DNA of 64,000 bases, taken from the NCBI RefSeq assembly GCF_901709675.1, contig NC_051094.1:4491001-4555000 (forward strand), written 5' to 3'. Shown here one piece after another: positions 24,762 through 34,786 of the stretch (its first letter is position 1; every line of letters starts with the position of its first letter). The notes below the pieces were generated by a model. That model worked only from the letters and a program-made list of their open reading frames with translations. It did not search any database and was not told where the DNA came from. The position numbers and the translations under genes are program-made. Origin of the DNA: Syngnathus acus (Eukaryota; Chordata; Actinopteri; Syngnathiformes; Syngnathidae).

Positions 24762-25742
24762 CAAGAGACACTGTAAATGTAAAGTGTGTCAAATGTCGCC
24801 TTATTAAAGCCCAGCCATCACCTCCACTTTGTACACAAAAGCAAATGAGCCAAATAGAAATCATCTGGTTAGTGTCACAAAATCACCTTTCAACATTTTT
24901 AACTGGGACACAACGGAAAATAAATTGATTCAAACATAAAAATGGGACACCTCCAAAACACGTGGCACACTACAAATAGCCCTTGATTTGTTTTCGAAAG
25001 TAAAAATATTTACTGTAGCGAAGCAGTTTGAAGTTGTAATAACAGTGTTCACCACTAGATGTCAGAATCACAAGTCTGTAGTCTTCACCACCAGAGAGGA
25101 GAGGGCGGCTCAAATTAGGTCAAGAAAATTGTTTCTTTCTGGTAAAATAAGACGCAGATTATATGTTCACCAAATTTAACCATCAACACTTTTGCCTGGT
25201 TTGCTTTGAGATGCTAACAGCTATGAAAGATTTCAAGTTGCTACGACACTGATCTCAAAAGTACATAAAGATCAACTGTTCAAAAAGATTCGTTTTCTTG
25301 AAATGCATGAGGCGTTATTAAATGCGTGACCTCCAAAAACATGGATATACGTAAATTCACCTAGTGGCGTAATTGGACAAGTAGAAATAAAAGCCGAACT
25401 CACGTCTTCCTTGAAGATTTGTAAACGGCATCAGATAATGTAATCTCATTTCATATATAACAGAATGTTTGGACAACTGGATCTGCAGAATCTGCAGCAT
25501 GTGCGTGGCACAGCATGTTCAGTTTCCTTCCATTCAAATAAGGTGACAAATGCCGCCACCTGCTGGTCAAACGTTGACACAGCATGAGCGCTCCAGTTGT
25601 ATACAGCTCGTTGAGTTGACCTGCTTTCGGGTGACATCTAGTGCTTGGACGTCGAAACGACATTTGATGCTTTTCACGACTAAGAAAAGGGCCTCAGTTA
25701 CAACCCAAGATGAACACCAACACTTATTTCAATATTTTCCCC

Positions 25743-25751
25743 TACAATGTA
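25743..25751. promoter_or_regulatory. DMRT-type binding motif candidate
   Basis: TACAATGTA is the palindromic core (ACANTGT) recognised by vertebrate DM domains. A single site with weak flanks, so only a candidate for cross- or autoregulation in the cluster. Confidence 0.25.
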
Positions 25752-26199
25752 CATTTAGAATTGTAGACGGTAGAAATACTGTCTTCAAAACATGATCAAT
25801 TGCAAAAGAAATAAAACAGCAATTACAGACATTGAAACGACATGAAAAAGTATAAAACAAAATGACCGACGGTGAGAACTGATTTAGTGTGTTAACTGCC
25901 GTGTTATCTTTTGACTGGTGTCGGGTCAAGGTGTCAAAGCACTTGAGACGAAGACAAATGCCGCTCGCCATGTCTGCTTATGTCCTTAAGTGCATGTGTT
26001 GCGAGTCCATCACGGGCTAATTAACATAACAGCGCTCCACTTACACTTTTAGTGGCGTGGCGTGCACCTCCACCACCTCCTCCTCCTCCTTCTCAGTAGG
26101 ACACTTCCAGCTAGTTGCTGCTCTTTCAATCAGAAACACGACAGCACGTGATCAAATGTCATTTCAGCTCGGTGTGTGTCAACAACACCACATACCACC

Positions 26200-26980
26200 A
26201 ACATCTCCAGAACCCAACAGAAGTTCTGGAAAAGTTTCATGTGTCAATAAAGCCTCCAAAGATTCATTTGAACCGTCACAAGAACTCCAAAGTTTTCTGT
26301 AACAAGATCTGGAACTCCTCCTCAAGATTATTCCAACACTCGTGAAGACTTTGTTGACCAGCTGGAAGAACCACAAATCTTATTTGACGTGACTTGGAAC
26401 CTCTCAAACAATCATTCTTCTCTCCCACAGACCTCTATGAAGACCTACATTTTTTTTCTTCCAGACCTAGAATGCCTTTAAGTGTCTTAGGACTCATTTG
26501 AATCCCTGCAAGAACCTTAAATGGTCTTGAACATGAGCGACATTTAATTCAAGAATCCTTAACCCTTCAGAAGACTCAACAGAAAAGAACTCTAAATGTT
26601 CCAAAGGGCCCTGAACCCATCAAGAGTCTTCCAAAGATTGCCATATCTTCTTGAACAGAACCTAGAACTACTTCAGAAGTCATTCAAGCCTTCCAAAGAT
26701 TATTTGGAACCACCTCATGAAGCCCAGGTTTCAACAGGGACAGGTAGCTCTTCATGGGGGACCCACAAACCCGAGTTTTATTGAGAATCCAAGACTCCCC
26801 CTCTCAGAGAAATTGAGACCATCCACAACGACCTGTGGAAGACCTTCAAGATCTACAGGCTGTCCCACATTTCCCGGTGTAACTTTAAAAAAAAAAAGAT
26901 GCCAAGAATTCCTTCAAAGTATCATCCCAGGGGTCCTTAATGAGCCACAGAGAATACGTTACACCTGGAGGTGTCCAGAC
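26200..26980 (+). repeat. degenerate short-unit repeat field
   Basis: Related 12-25 bp motifs recur, such as CTCCAAAG, TTCCAAAGATT, TTTGGAACC, CAAGAACC, GAACCT and CTTCAAGA. They are strongly CT/GA biased by strand with almost no CpG. It looks like an ancient, decayed minisatellite. Confidence 0.45.
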
Positions 26981-27802
26981 CCTGGTGACGAGCGCATCCC
27001 TCCGACCTGAGCTGTGGGCCGGGCCCGTCGGATCAAAGCATTCCTCACCAGGAAACTGCAGCGTGGGGTGGCCGCTTGTAACCCCCGTCGTAAATTAAGA
27101 GACCAAGTGGAGAGTCAAGCTGCACCTGCAGGTCTTCACCCCCCCCACCCCACCCCAAATAAACTACTCAACCCTCCCTTTCTCCACACATGGAGGAAGA
27201 GTTAGGACCCCAGAGAACCCCAGGCTGCACACAGCGTTTTAGATTGAGGCCTATTACGCGGTTGTTACAAATATTGACCAGTAATACACTAGGAAAACAC
27301 AAAAGGTAGATACAACGAAATAATGTGTATGCATCTTTAACCAAAATAAAGTGGAAAGAGATAACATAAGACCTACATATAATTATCATCTACACAAGAC
27401 AACCAAAGAAAGTATAAAAAAATGACAAATTTCAAAATAAATTAATCAAATGTTGAAATTAATTAAAAAATGTCATCAAATAAATGAAAACAGAAAAAAA
27501 AAGAAAAAAAAAAAGAAAAAAGTTTGATTTTGCAATACTAGGTGAAACTAAATGGATGTTTCATCACATTCAAAATCATCTCGCTACCTCCTCCTTAATT
27601 TGCGGTGTTTGGAAACATTAATAAGACCTTTGCATATAAAGGGAACATGAAGAAATGAGCTAACAAGCTAAATCAGCACTGCACACAAATATGTTGACTA
27701 GAAACACCATGACAGGAAATTAATTCATTTATGACGGTTATATTGTCAAGGACCTTGTGTCAAAAAGCAGATTTGAGCACCGCGGAAGCTTGGTGGCTCC
27801 CT

Positions 27803-28033
27803 ATTGGTCAGTTTCGGGTTTTTTTTGTATTTGGTTGGAGAGGCCGCCAATCAGAAGCAGAGGGGGCGTGGCTTGTGAGACGCGTTTGCGGTGAGCTGGC
27901 GCTGCGCGAGCAAATTTGGCTCAGTCGGCTTACACACGCAGACACACGCAGTCAATTAACAGACAATTAAGTGATCGCTGCTCTCCAGCAGGCTGGAAAA
28001 CAACTGGAGTGAAAGGACCGTCCACTCGTGGAG
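27803..28033 (+). promoter_or_regulatory. dmrt2a: dmrt2a promoter and probable non-coding leader exon
   Basis: An inverted CCAAT box (ATTGG, 27803-27807), a direct CCAAT box (27847-27851) and a GC box (GGGGGCGTGG, 27862-27871) lie within 70 bp. Downstream sequence ends at a strong donor, GTGGAG|GTAAAT at 28033. This would pair with the acceptor at 28994, 13 bp before the chosen dmrt2a ATG. No transcript data were available. Confidence 0.5.
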
Positions 28034-28610
28034 GTAAATTTTATTCCTTGTTAGTATGGCCACTAATTTAGCAGGTAAATAAAACTAATCAGCGCAGGAA
28101 TTGATTTGTTTTACTTCAATTATTTTTTGATTGTTTTAAGACATGCTTAAGTCTAACTTGGATGCTGAGTGTTTATTTGTATTTGACATTCATAGTTTCT
28201 GGAATTTACAGGGTTTTTTTGTTTTAAAACCTGTTTTTAACCCTTGTTTAGTTTTTTATTCGTATAATCTGGATTAGAATCCTGCACTCTTTAACATTTA
28301 AAGTCATTTTGATCAATTCTTATTTATCTCCATTGTTGGAGTAAAAAAAGTTATTTTAAATATGTTTTATGAGAATATTCATAAACCTGGATAAGAATTC
28401 AACACTTTTTAACAACTTTTTAAAATTATTTTATTTCATGCAATAGCCTAAACCATATTTCGTGACTTTAAGAAGTACTGTAATTTTTTTGGTTAACATT
28501 CATTTCTCCATAATGTAGAGAATGAGAACATATTAATGAAGATTTACTGCTGCAGCACGTGCATATTTTGTAAACTGGAAAAAAATGCAAATCTAAAATA
28601 ATGTCACGTG

Positions 28611-28702
<92 letters not shown>
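28611..28702 (+). repeat. (TCTA)23 tetranucleotide microsatellite
   Basis: Perfect TCTA repeat, about 92 bp, in the presumed first intron of dmrt2a. Confidence 0.97.
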
Positions 28703-29007
28703 AATATATTCACACAAGCATTTACTTATTCGTAATTGTATTGCATTTTCCTCTCATTTCAGAAAAAAAAGCTATCCTGAAATGTGCTACATTATAATCC
28801 AGACTATATGAATGCAATCTTCTAAACAAAAGAAATACGCAGAATGAGAAAAAGAGTATAATAAAATGCCCTTTCTATCTCAAATAGAAAATGTGCAAAT
28901 CGTTCCTATGCATTTATGTGCATGACATTGCAAACGATCGTCATCATTGCCATGCAATTCCCGCAACTAAAAAATCCCTTTGCATGGTGTTCAGGGCGCT
29001 CGCAAAC

Positions 29008-29343
29008 ATGACCGAGGGTTGCGAGTTCGAGATCGACGTAGAGAGCGTGGAGGCGGAGGCCGACGAGGCGAGCGAGCGAGTGGACGAGGACAACCAGCAC
29101 GACGGCAGGGACGCTCTCGCCGCCAAGCCGGGCCCCGGAGGCCTGAGCCTGGGCGAGCAGCGCAAGTTGAGCCGCACGCCCAAGTGCGCTCGCTGTCGCA
29201 ACCACGGCGTGGTGTCGTGCCTCAAGGGCCACAAACGCTTTTGCCGCTGGAGGGACTGCCAGTGCGCCAACTGCCTGCTGGTGGTGGAGAGGCAGCGGGT
29301 GATGGCCGCGCAGGTGGCGCTCCGGAGGCAGCAAGCCACCGAG
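29008..29343 (+). CDS. dmrt2a: dmrt2a coding exon 1 (DM domain)
   Basis: Acidic N-terminus plus DM domain, ending ALRRQQATE at GTAAGG, phase 0. Reading through the donor would add [12 protein letters not shown] and a stop. Confidence 0.93.
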
Positions 29344-31215
29344 GTAAGGCGGCAGGCGGATCCAGGGACGGTCAAGCTCTGACGTTGCGCACTTGCACGT
29401 TTAGTATAAATGCGGAGAATTCCCGAGACGGATTAGAAAGATTAGAAATTTCTATTGAAATAAAAATAAAAAATGAAATACGCAAGTATGCTTCACACTT
29501 AATGATAACGATCAGGATTTTTTTTTTTAAAAGACATTTCAATGTCAACAATGTCAATCGCGTCTTGTCTGTTCTTCTATGTTGCTGATATTCCCCCCCC
29601 CTAAAATTTGGGCTCTTTGTGTTTTCTGATATTTGAGTCTTCTGCATTTGGGAATTTGCTTTTAGCTTTACACTACATTGAGTAATTTGGGAGGTTACAA
29701 TGTTTAAATCGTATGTGCAGTTGGATTTATTTAGCAATGAAAATTTGGCTTGTGTCGTGCCGGGTTAAAATTGGACCTTTTTAAAGACACAATATTTTGA
29801 TATTTAAGTCTATTTTTTAAACACGGTCAATCGGATTGTGACACGTGACTTGAAAGACAAAGAGATTGATGCTAGCTGTGACTTGATCTGAGACGAATTT
29901 TATTTACGAATGACCAGATTCTTTTTTTTCAGGACAAAAAAGGCCTGTCTGGGAAACAAATTCCAGCGGAGAGGAGGCCCATCTATCAGCGACATGTTCG
30001 TCCATCAACTCTGCTGGCCAAAAGCATCCTCGAAGGTCAAAAACTGGCAATTACATCTCTCTTCTTCTGCATGGGCTTTCAAACGAGTTCATATTGAAGC
30101 AGCTGTTGCAAATATTATTATTTGTTTGTTTTACACTTTTGAGGAGTTGACCTATTTGGTTAAAAGGGGAACCTGTCCTGGAGCTGTTGCTATCAAACTT
30201 GAAACCATTTGCACGTCCTAATTTGTCCCCCAATTCGACAGGTTTCCGCCCGGTGCCGTCCGATTCCTTCCTGGCCGCCAACCCGAGCCTGCCTCCGCCA
30301 CTGAGTGACCGCATGCGCAAGAGGCGGGCCTTCGCCGACAAGGAGCTGGAGAGCATCATGCTGGAGCGCGAGTACAAGGAGCGCGAACTTCTGGAGAACG
30401 GCCAGGCCTCCCCGCTCCTCTTCGCCAGCAACGTGGCGCACCATGCCGTCGACTACAGCGCCTACAAGTCGGCGTACTCGCCCGAGGTGTCCCCCAAGGA
30501 CATGTGCCTGGGCCCGGCCTGTTTGGACGCGCCCGTGCCGTACGGCGCGGCCGCTAACAACGTGGAGCTGGTCTCGTCCAACGTGAGCGTGGCCGCCACG
30601 TACCGGCACTACCCAAGAGGGGGCTTTGTGGTGTGGCCCCGTGCTGCCGCTAACCTGGGGGACGCCCTGTTCTACCGCCAGTGCCTCTTCAACGCAACGG
30701 CGGTGCAGAATATGAAGCCCGGCGGTGCGCCGTGGGAGCCCAAGACCGCGCCCCCCGAGAGCCAGCCAGCGGAGCGGGACGTGGCCGACGCCGAGGCCTC
30801 GCGAGCCACCTTGTTGCAGGATCCCCCAAAATCTACCATGAGAGAGAACTCTGCTTTCTACTCGCCAAAGAGGAACTTTGGACAAGCCTTCCCAGCTAAG
30901 GACGCAGCCAAGTTCTCACTGAAAGTCAACTCCACCTTTCACTCGCTCATCCAACACTCGCTGGGTGACAAGGGCGGCGGCGGGGCGGCGCCCGAACTCC
31001 GGGGTGCACCGTACTGTAAGGAGTTCCTGCAGGAGGCGGCGCGCAAGCTCCGGGAAAGTTCCGGCAAGGACGCGCAGGCCGGCAAAATGGCCGACAGGTG
31101 CGCCAAAGACTTTCTGTCCAAGCCGGGAGGGACCAAGATGGCTGCCGGCGAGTCCCTGTCCTTCTCAGTGGAGGCCATTTTGAAAAGACCCGCCATGAGT
31201 CGAGCGTTTCATTGA
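29008..31215 (+). CDS. dmrt2a: DM-domain transcription factor dmrt2a
   Basis: Three coding exons (29008-29343, 29933-30035, 30242-31215) join to 470 residues. An acidic N-terminus ([18 protein letters not shown]) precedes the DM domain (about 58-112; C60, C63, H75, C79, C84, C86, C89 by spacing). Dmrt2 signatures follow: [58 protein letters not shown], and [19 protein letters not shown]. Dmrt2 acts in somite symmetry and myotome patterning in vertebrates. The ATG at 29008 was chosen because an acceptor-like GTTCAG ends at 28994 and the GCEFEIDVE start fits the family. An upstream in-frame ATG at 28984 would fall inside that intron. Confidence 0.95.
29933..30035 (+). CDS. dmrt2a: dmrt2a coding exon 2
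   Basis: Encodes [20 protein letters not shown] then [15 protein letters not shown]. The donor is GTCAAA, a weak match to consensus, before a 206-bp intron. Confidence 0.9.
30242..31215 (+). CDS. dmrt2a: dmrt2a coding exon 3
   Basis: Begins [20 protein letters not shown] and ends MSRAFH with TGA at 31213. GC-rich, holding the conserved Dmrt2 C-terminal regions. Confidence 0.95.
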
Positions 31216-31541
31216 AAGACAAATACACCCAATTTTCTTTTAGAAAAAAAACTTTAGATCCCAGACAAATCAGCTCAATCAACCTCCGTCGCTCGGATTA
31301 CTACTTTCCTGTCTGCCAAGGTTTTGGCGCCAACCTGTGGCAATTTTGCACATTCTGGAAAAATGCAAATGGATGACTGAGAATCGCAAACTCAAGAGTC
31401 GGCGGGGGTTCTCTGTATGTAAATATGGTTTTTGGGTCCAAAAAGAACACTTTCTGGTTTTGTACAGTGTATTATATATTGTTTCCGCTTGTGCATGTGA
31501 AAAAAAAAAAGTCAAAAGTATTTAAACAAGTTGCTCATGTC

Positions 31542-31547
31542 AATAAA
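31542..31547 (+). other. polyadenylation signal of dmrt2a
   Basis: AATAAA 327 bp after the stop. Confidence 0.65.
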
Positions 31548-32789
31548 CTTTGTAAGACTTTGCCTAAAATGCCTCAGAGTTCATACTCAAGTAAGTCTGC
31601 CATCTTGCCATTTCCCTAATAATAAAATCCAACTTTTGCTTAAGAACAGGACATTTATATAAAAATAAAAAAAACACACAAATGTAGTAATTACACTCAA
31701 ACATTGCCCCTCAAAAGCCCCCCCAAAAATGATCAAATCTTCGCTGATTTTTCTCGCTGTTGTAAAATGAAACAAATGTGGCAGTCAAATTTTCAGCCCG
31801 TAATTGATCTATTTGTTTTGAGCGTAAAGGACCTCGAAAATACATTCTTTTAGTCATAACGGATATTTTTGTAATTAATTGTCTGAATCAATAATGATCT
31901 CCCAAATAATGGATCTCAAATAATCATTGGTGAAACATGAAAACTCCATTTGAAGATCAATTCAAGACATCCAAAAATATATCCAAAAGAAAACCAGCCC
32001 TACCTTTCAAGATTTTATTCTCGGCGGCAGGGAAAAGGGTCCAATATTTTCCCGAGTGACCAGCGGCCTTGAATGAGGATCCCTGTGGGGTACAAGAAAA
32101 ACTGACAATCACTAAATATTTCAGTGACCCTTTATTTTGATTACAATCAGCTTTAATGACATTTATCATGTTTGCAGCCCAATTTACACATCAACTGTCA
32201 ACTCGTGTGAAGGAAAAACATTTTAAGCACATTTGTACGTGCAGCTTTCAAAGACAAGATCGTTCCCGTTTTCACACGTGTTGTTGTGTAAACAGAACCC
32301 GTGAGTGTGTGCGCCACACAGCGTTTGTGTGTACTAAACGGCCACTGATAACGATCTGCTGAGGACCACGGTGGGGGGGGGGATTGAGCATGTCAGCAAG
32401 GGAGCCAGCCGGATTGCTGACTTCACAGCACGCAAACACACACGCGCACACACACCTTATCAACAGTTGCCGTTCACACAGTAGCATTTTGTTTGCGTGC
32501 ACACAGGTGTCGTTTGCCATTTCGAGACTTGACTGACTTTCCTTCATGGCAAGGCACACAAACGCACACATGCACACACACATAGGAGGAAAAGTGGCCT
32601 GGGAATTTAGTCTTTGGTGTCTCTTGTTTCGCAGTGACAACAAGGCAAAAGGTCACAAGGGTGCTTTGTCGTTAATACACGTCGCTGCCGATGTCGTGTT
32701 AAATGTCGCTGCAGGGATTGCTACAACCTGAACGCATCCTTTTGGCAATGAGCTGGAGAAAACTGCTCACGCTATTACGCAGGACACAT

Positions 32790-32962
32790 TACCGTAATTT
32801 TCGGACTATAAGTCGCACCGGAGTATAAGTCGCACCAGCCATAAAATGCCCAAAAAAGTGAAAAAAAACATATATATGTATATAAATCGCTCCTGAGTAT
32901 AAGTCGCACCCCCACCCAAACTATGAAAAAAAACCGCGACTTATAGTCCGAAAATTACGGTA
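32790..32962. mobile_element. 173-bp non-autonomous DNA transposon (MITE) with 27-bp terminal inverted repeats
   Basis: The left end (32790-32816) and right end (32936-32962) are perfect inverted repeats starting TACCGTAATTTTCGG and including GACTATAAGTCGC. Internal copies of GAGTATAAGTCGCACC occur at both sides. The flanking TA could be the target duplication, which would fit a Tc1/mariner-type origin. No coding capacity. Similar palindromic elements are abundant in teleost genomes. Confidence 0.85.
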
Positions 32963-34525
32963 CTTGGAACATTATCACTGGCGGAGCGAAAATCTTTCCA
33001 CAAAGCCCCAAAAGATTCATCAGAAAACACAGATTATGTTTCCTATAATGGACATGTGGAAATGTCTATACTAATTTAAGAGTGGAAGAAAGTATCAATA
33101 TCCTCGCCAATGCTTTTGTTAGCATTAGCCTTAAGTTAGCAGAATAATGCAAAGTTTTGTGGGTGTTTTGGTCGTTCGCAGAAACGCTAAACTGGAGTGG
33201 TGACAAAAAAAGTTGAATTTCATTAAAGAATATTTACTATCTGACACGACTGACAGCTCATATCTTAAAAAACTTTGGGAAAAAAGTCAGGTAGGCGAGT
33301 ATCTTGAGTCACCAACTGTATTTATTTATCCCGGAAAACAGGAGTGTTCCGCCATGGCGATATTGGTGGTCATTAAAAAGTAGGGGAAGAACTTCACGCC
33401 ATGCAAACTACATCACGCTCCATTAACTCCTCCAGTCATAATAGCGTGTGTGTTTGGGGCATCTCCCAACTCGTCGCGAGTTGCTAGCGTGACCACCTCG
33501 ACGACGACGGCAACGAGGCGGATGTCTGCTCCGACACCTGGAGAAGATATTTTGGGAAATGTGATTATACAGTAAACCTCTGCTATTCATGCGGTTAGGT
33601 TCTGTTGTTATTGTACGTTTAATTATTGACTTCTAGTTCTTGACTGTACGCAATGTGAAATGAACCGTTCCCTTAAACCGGAGGTACATTTTTGGAGAAA
33701 GAAGGAAAACGAGTGTTGTGTTAACAGAAATGAATACCTAAGTTTCCAAAAAATGTTTGCGCAGTTGCCACTGATACTCGTGTCCACAAGAAAATGTCTT
33801 CTATCACGACAATGTTGACAGCTCAACCTACTCTTCATTTTGCGTGTTTTTTTTTTAAGTGTTATTTCATGGCAAACGTCACGTCCACCTGTCATTTTGT
33901 AGCAAATTTGCCAGTCTAAACTTTCATGTAAATTCTATGGAAAAAGTGTGTCACATTGCGGCCCCCAAAGAAAATAGCCATAGCGACATTATGTAGCGTC
34001 ACACTCTGTGTTATTTCTGCCCGCTTTGTTGTCTTTTGCCCATGATTCACGACTCTTCTTTTAGCGGCCGCCGCGACGTGACTGATCGCAGCTGCCGCTG
34101 CCCGACCGCACCGACCGCCGCTGCGTGAGCTGTGATTTTACTAAAGTGCTGATAAATGGCCGCCGCACCTGGCTGCCGCTAACTAGAGTAAACAGCGAGT
34201 CTGCTAAAGTTAAAACTTGAGGGGCCCTCATTTGCATTGGCCTGGAGGAGTCCATGCACACATAGACGCTAAATTTAGGTTCTTATTTTTTTGAATCTGC
34301 TACCTCAGGACACTGCTGGGAAATGGACTGATGCTCAAGTTCCTTTGACTTAATTTTGGACTCATATTTTGGCATCTCAGCTTTCTGTGTTTTGCTGCAA
34401 GTCATTGAAATTTGATGCTATGCTTCACACATCTCATTTTTTCCAATTCTGTCAAGGATACGTGGTTCAACTTTGGTAGCAAATTTATAAAATGAAGACT
34501 ACAGTTCATGTTTATATGCGGAGAT

Positions 34526-34786
34526 GGACACGATGACTCTGAAATGGCAACTTCAAAGCAAATTGGTAGACGTTTTTGTGGCTCTACTCATGTCTACCAA
34601 ATTTCAAGTTGCGTATTGAAAGTGACTTCAGGGGCTTCATTTTTAAAGATTAAAACTTTATGTTTGAACGTGGGCATCGACACAATGACTCAAACGGTTG
34701 GCTTCAAACTAAAATGGCCGTCTTTTCAGATATGGCTGCTTGAGCTGTTTTTGTGGCTCCATTCATGTCTAGCAAACTTTATGTTG
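34526..34786 (+). repeat. imperfect tandem duplication
   Basis: Two blocks repeat in the same order: GACACGATGACTC / GACACAATGACTC (about 34527 and 34679), and GTTTTTGTGGCTC...CATGTCTACCAAA / CATGTCTAGCAAA (about 34572 and 34747). A weaker third CCTACCAAATTCCATGTTG occurs near 35270. Confidence 0.55.

Larger units (their letters stand above)
24762..27780. other. dmrt3a-dmrt2a intergenic region
   Basis: About 3 kb with no recognised gene. It contains a DM-motif-like palindrome (25743-25751), a CTCF-like CCGCCACCTGCTGG (25552-25568) and a long field of degenerate CAAGAACC/CCAAAG units (26200-26980). Confidence 0.65.

Noticed and set aside
28984-28986. Upstream in-frame ATG for dmrt2a
   Set aside because: It lies before the acceptor-like GTTCAG (ends 28994), so it is probably intronic, and MVFRALAN does not fit the family.
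33565-33680. Possible transposon fragment (CTGCTATTCATGCGGTTAGGTTCTG)
   Set aside because: It resembles motifs common in vertebrate repeats, but no inverted ends or second copy could be defined.
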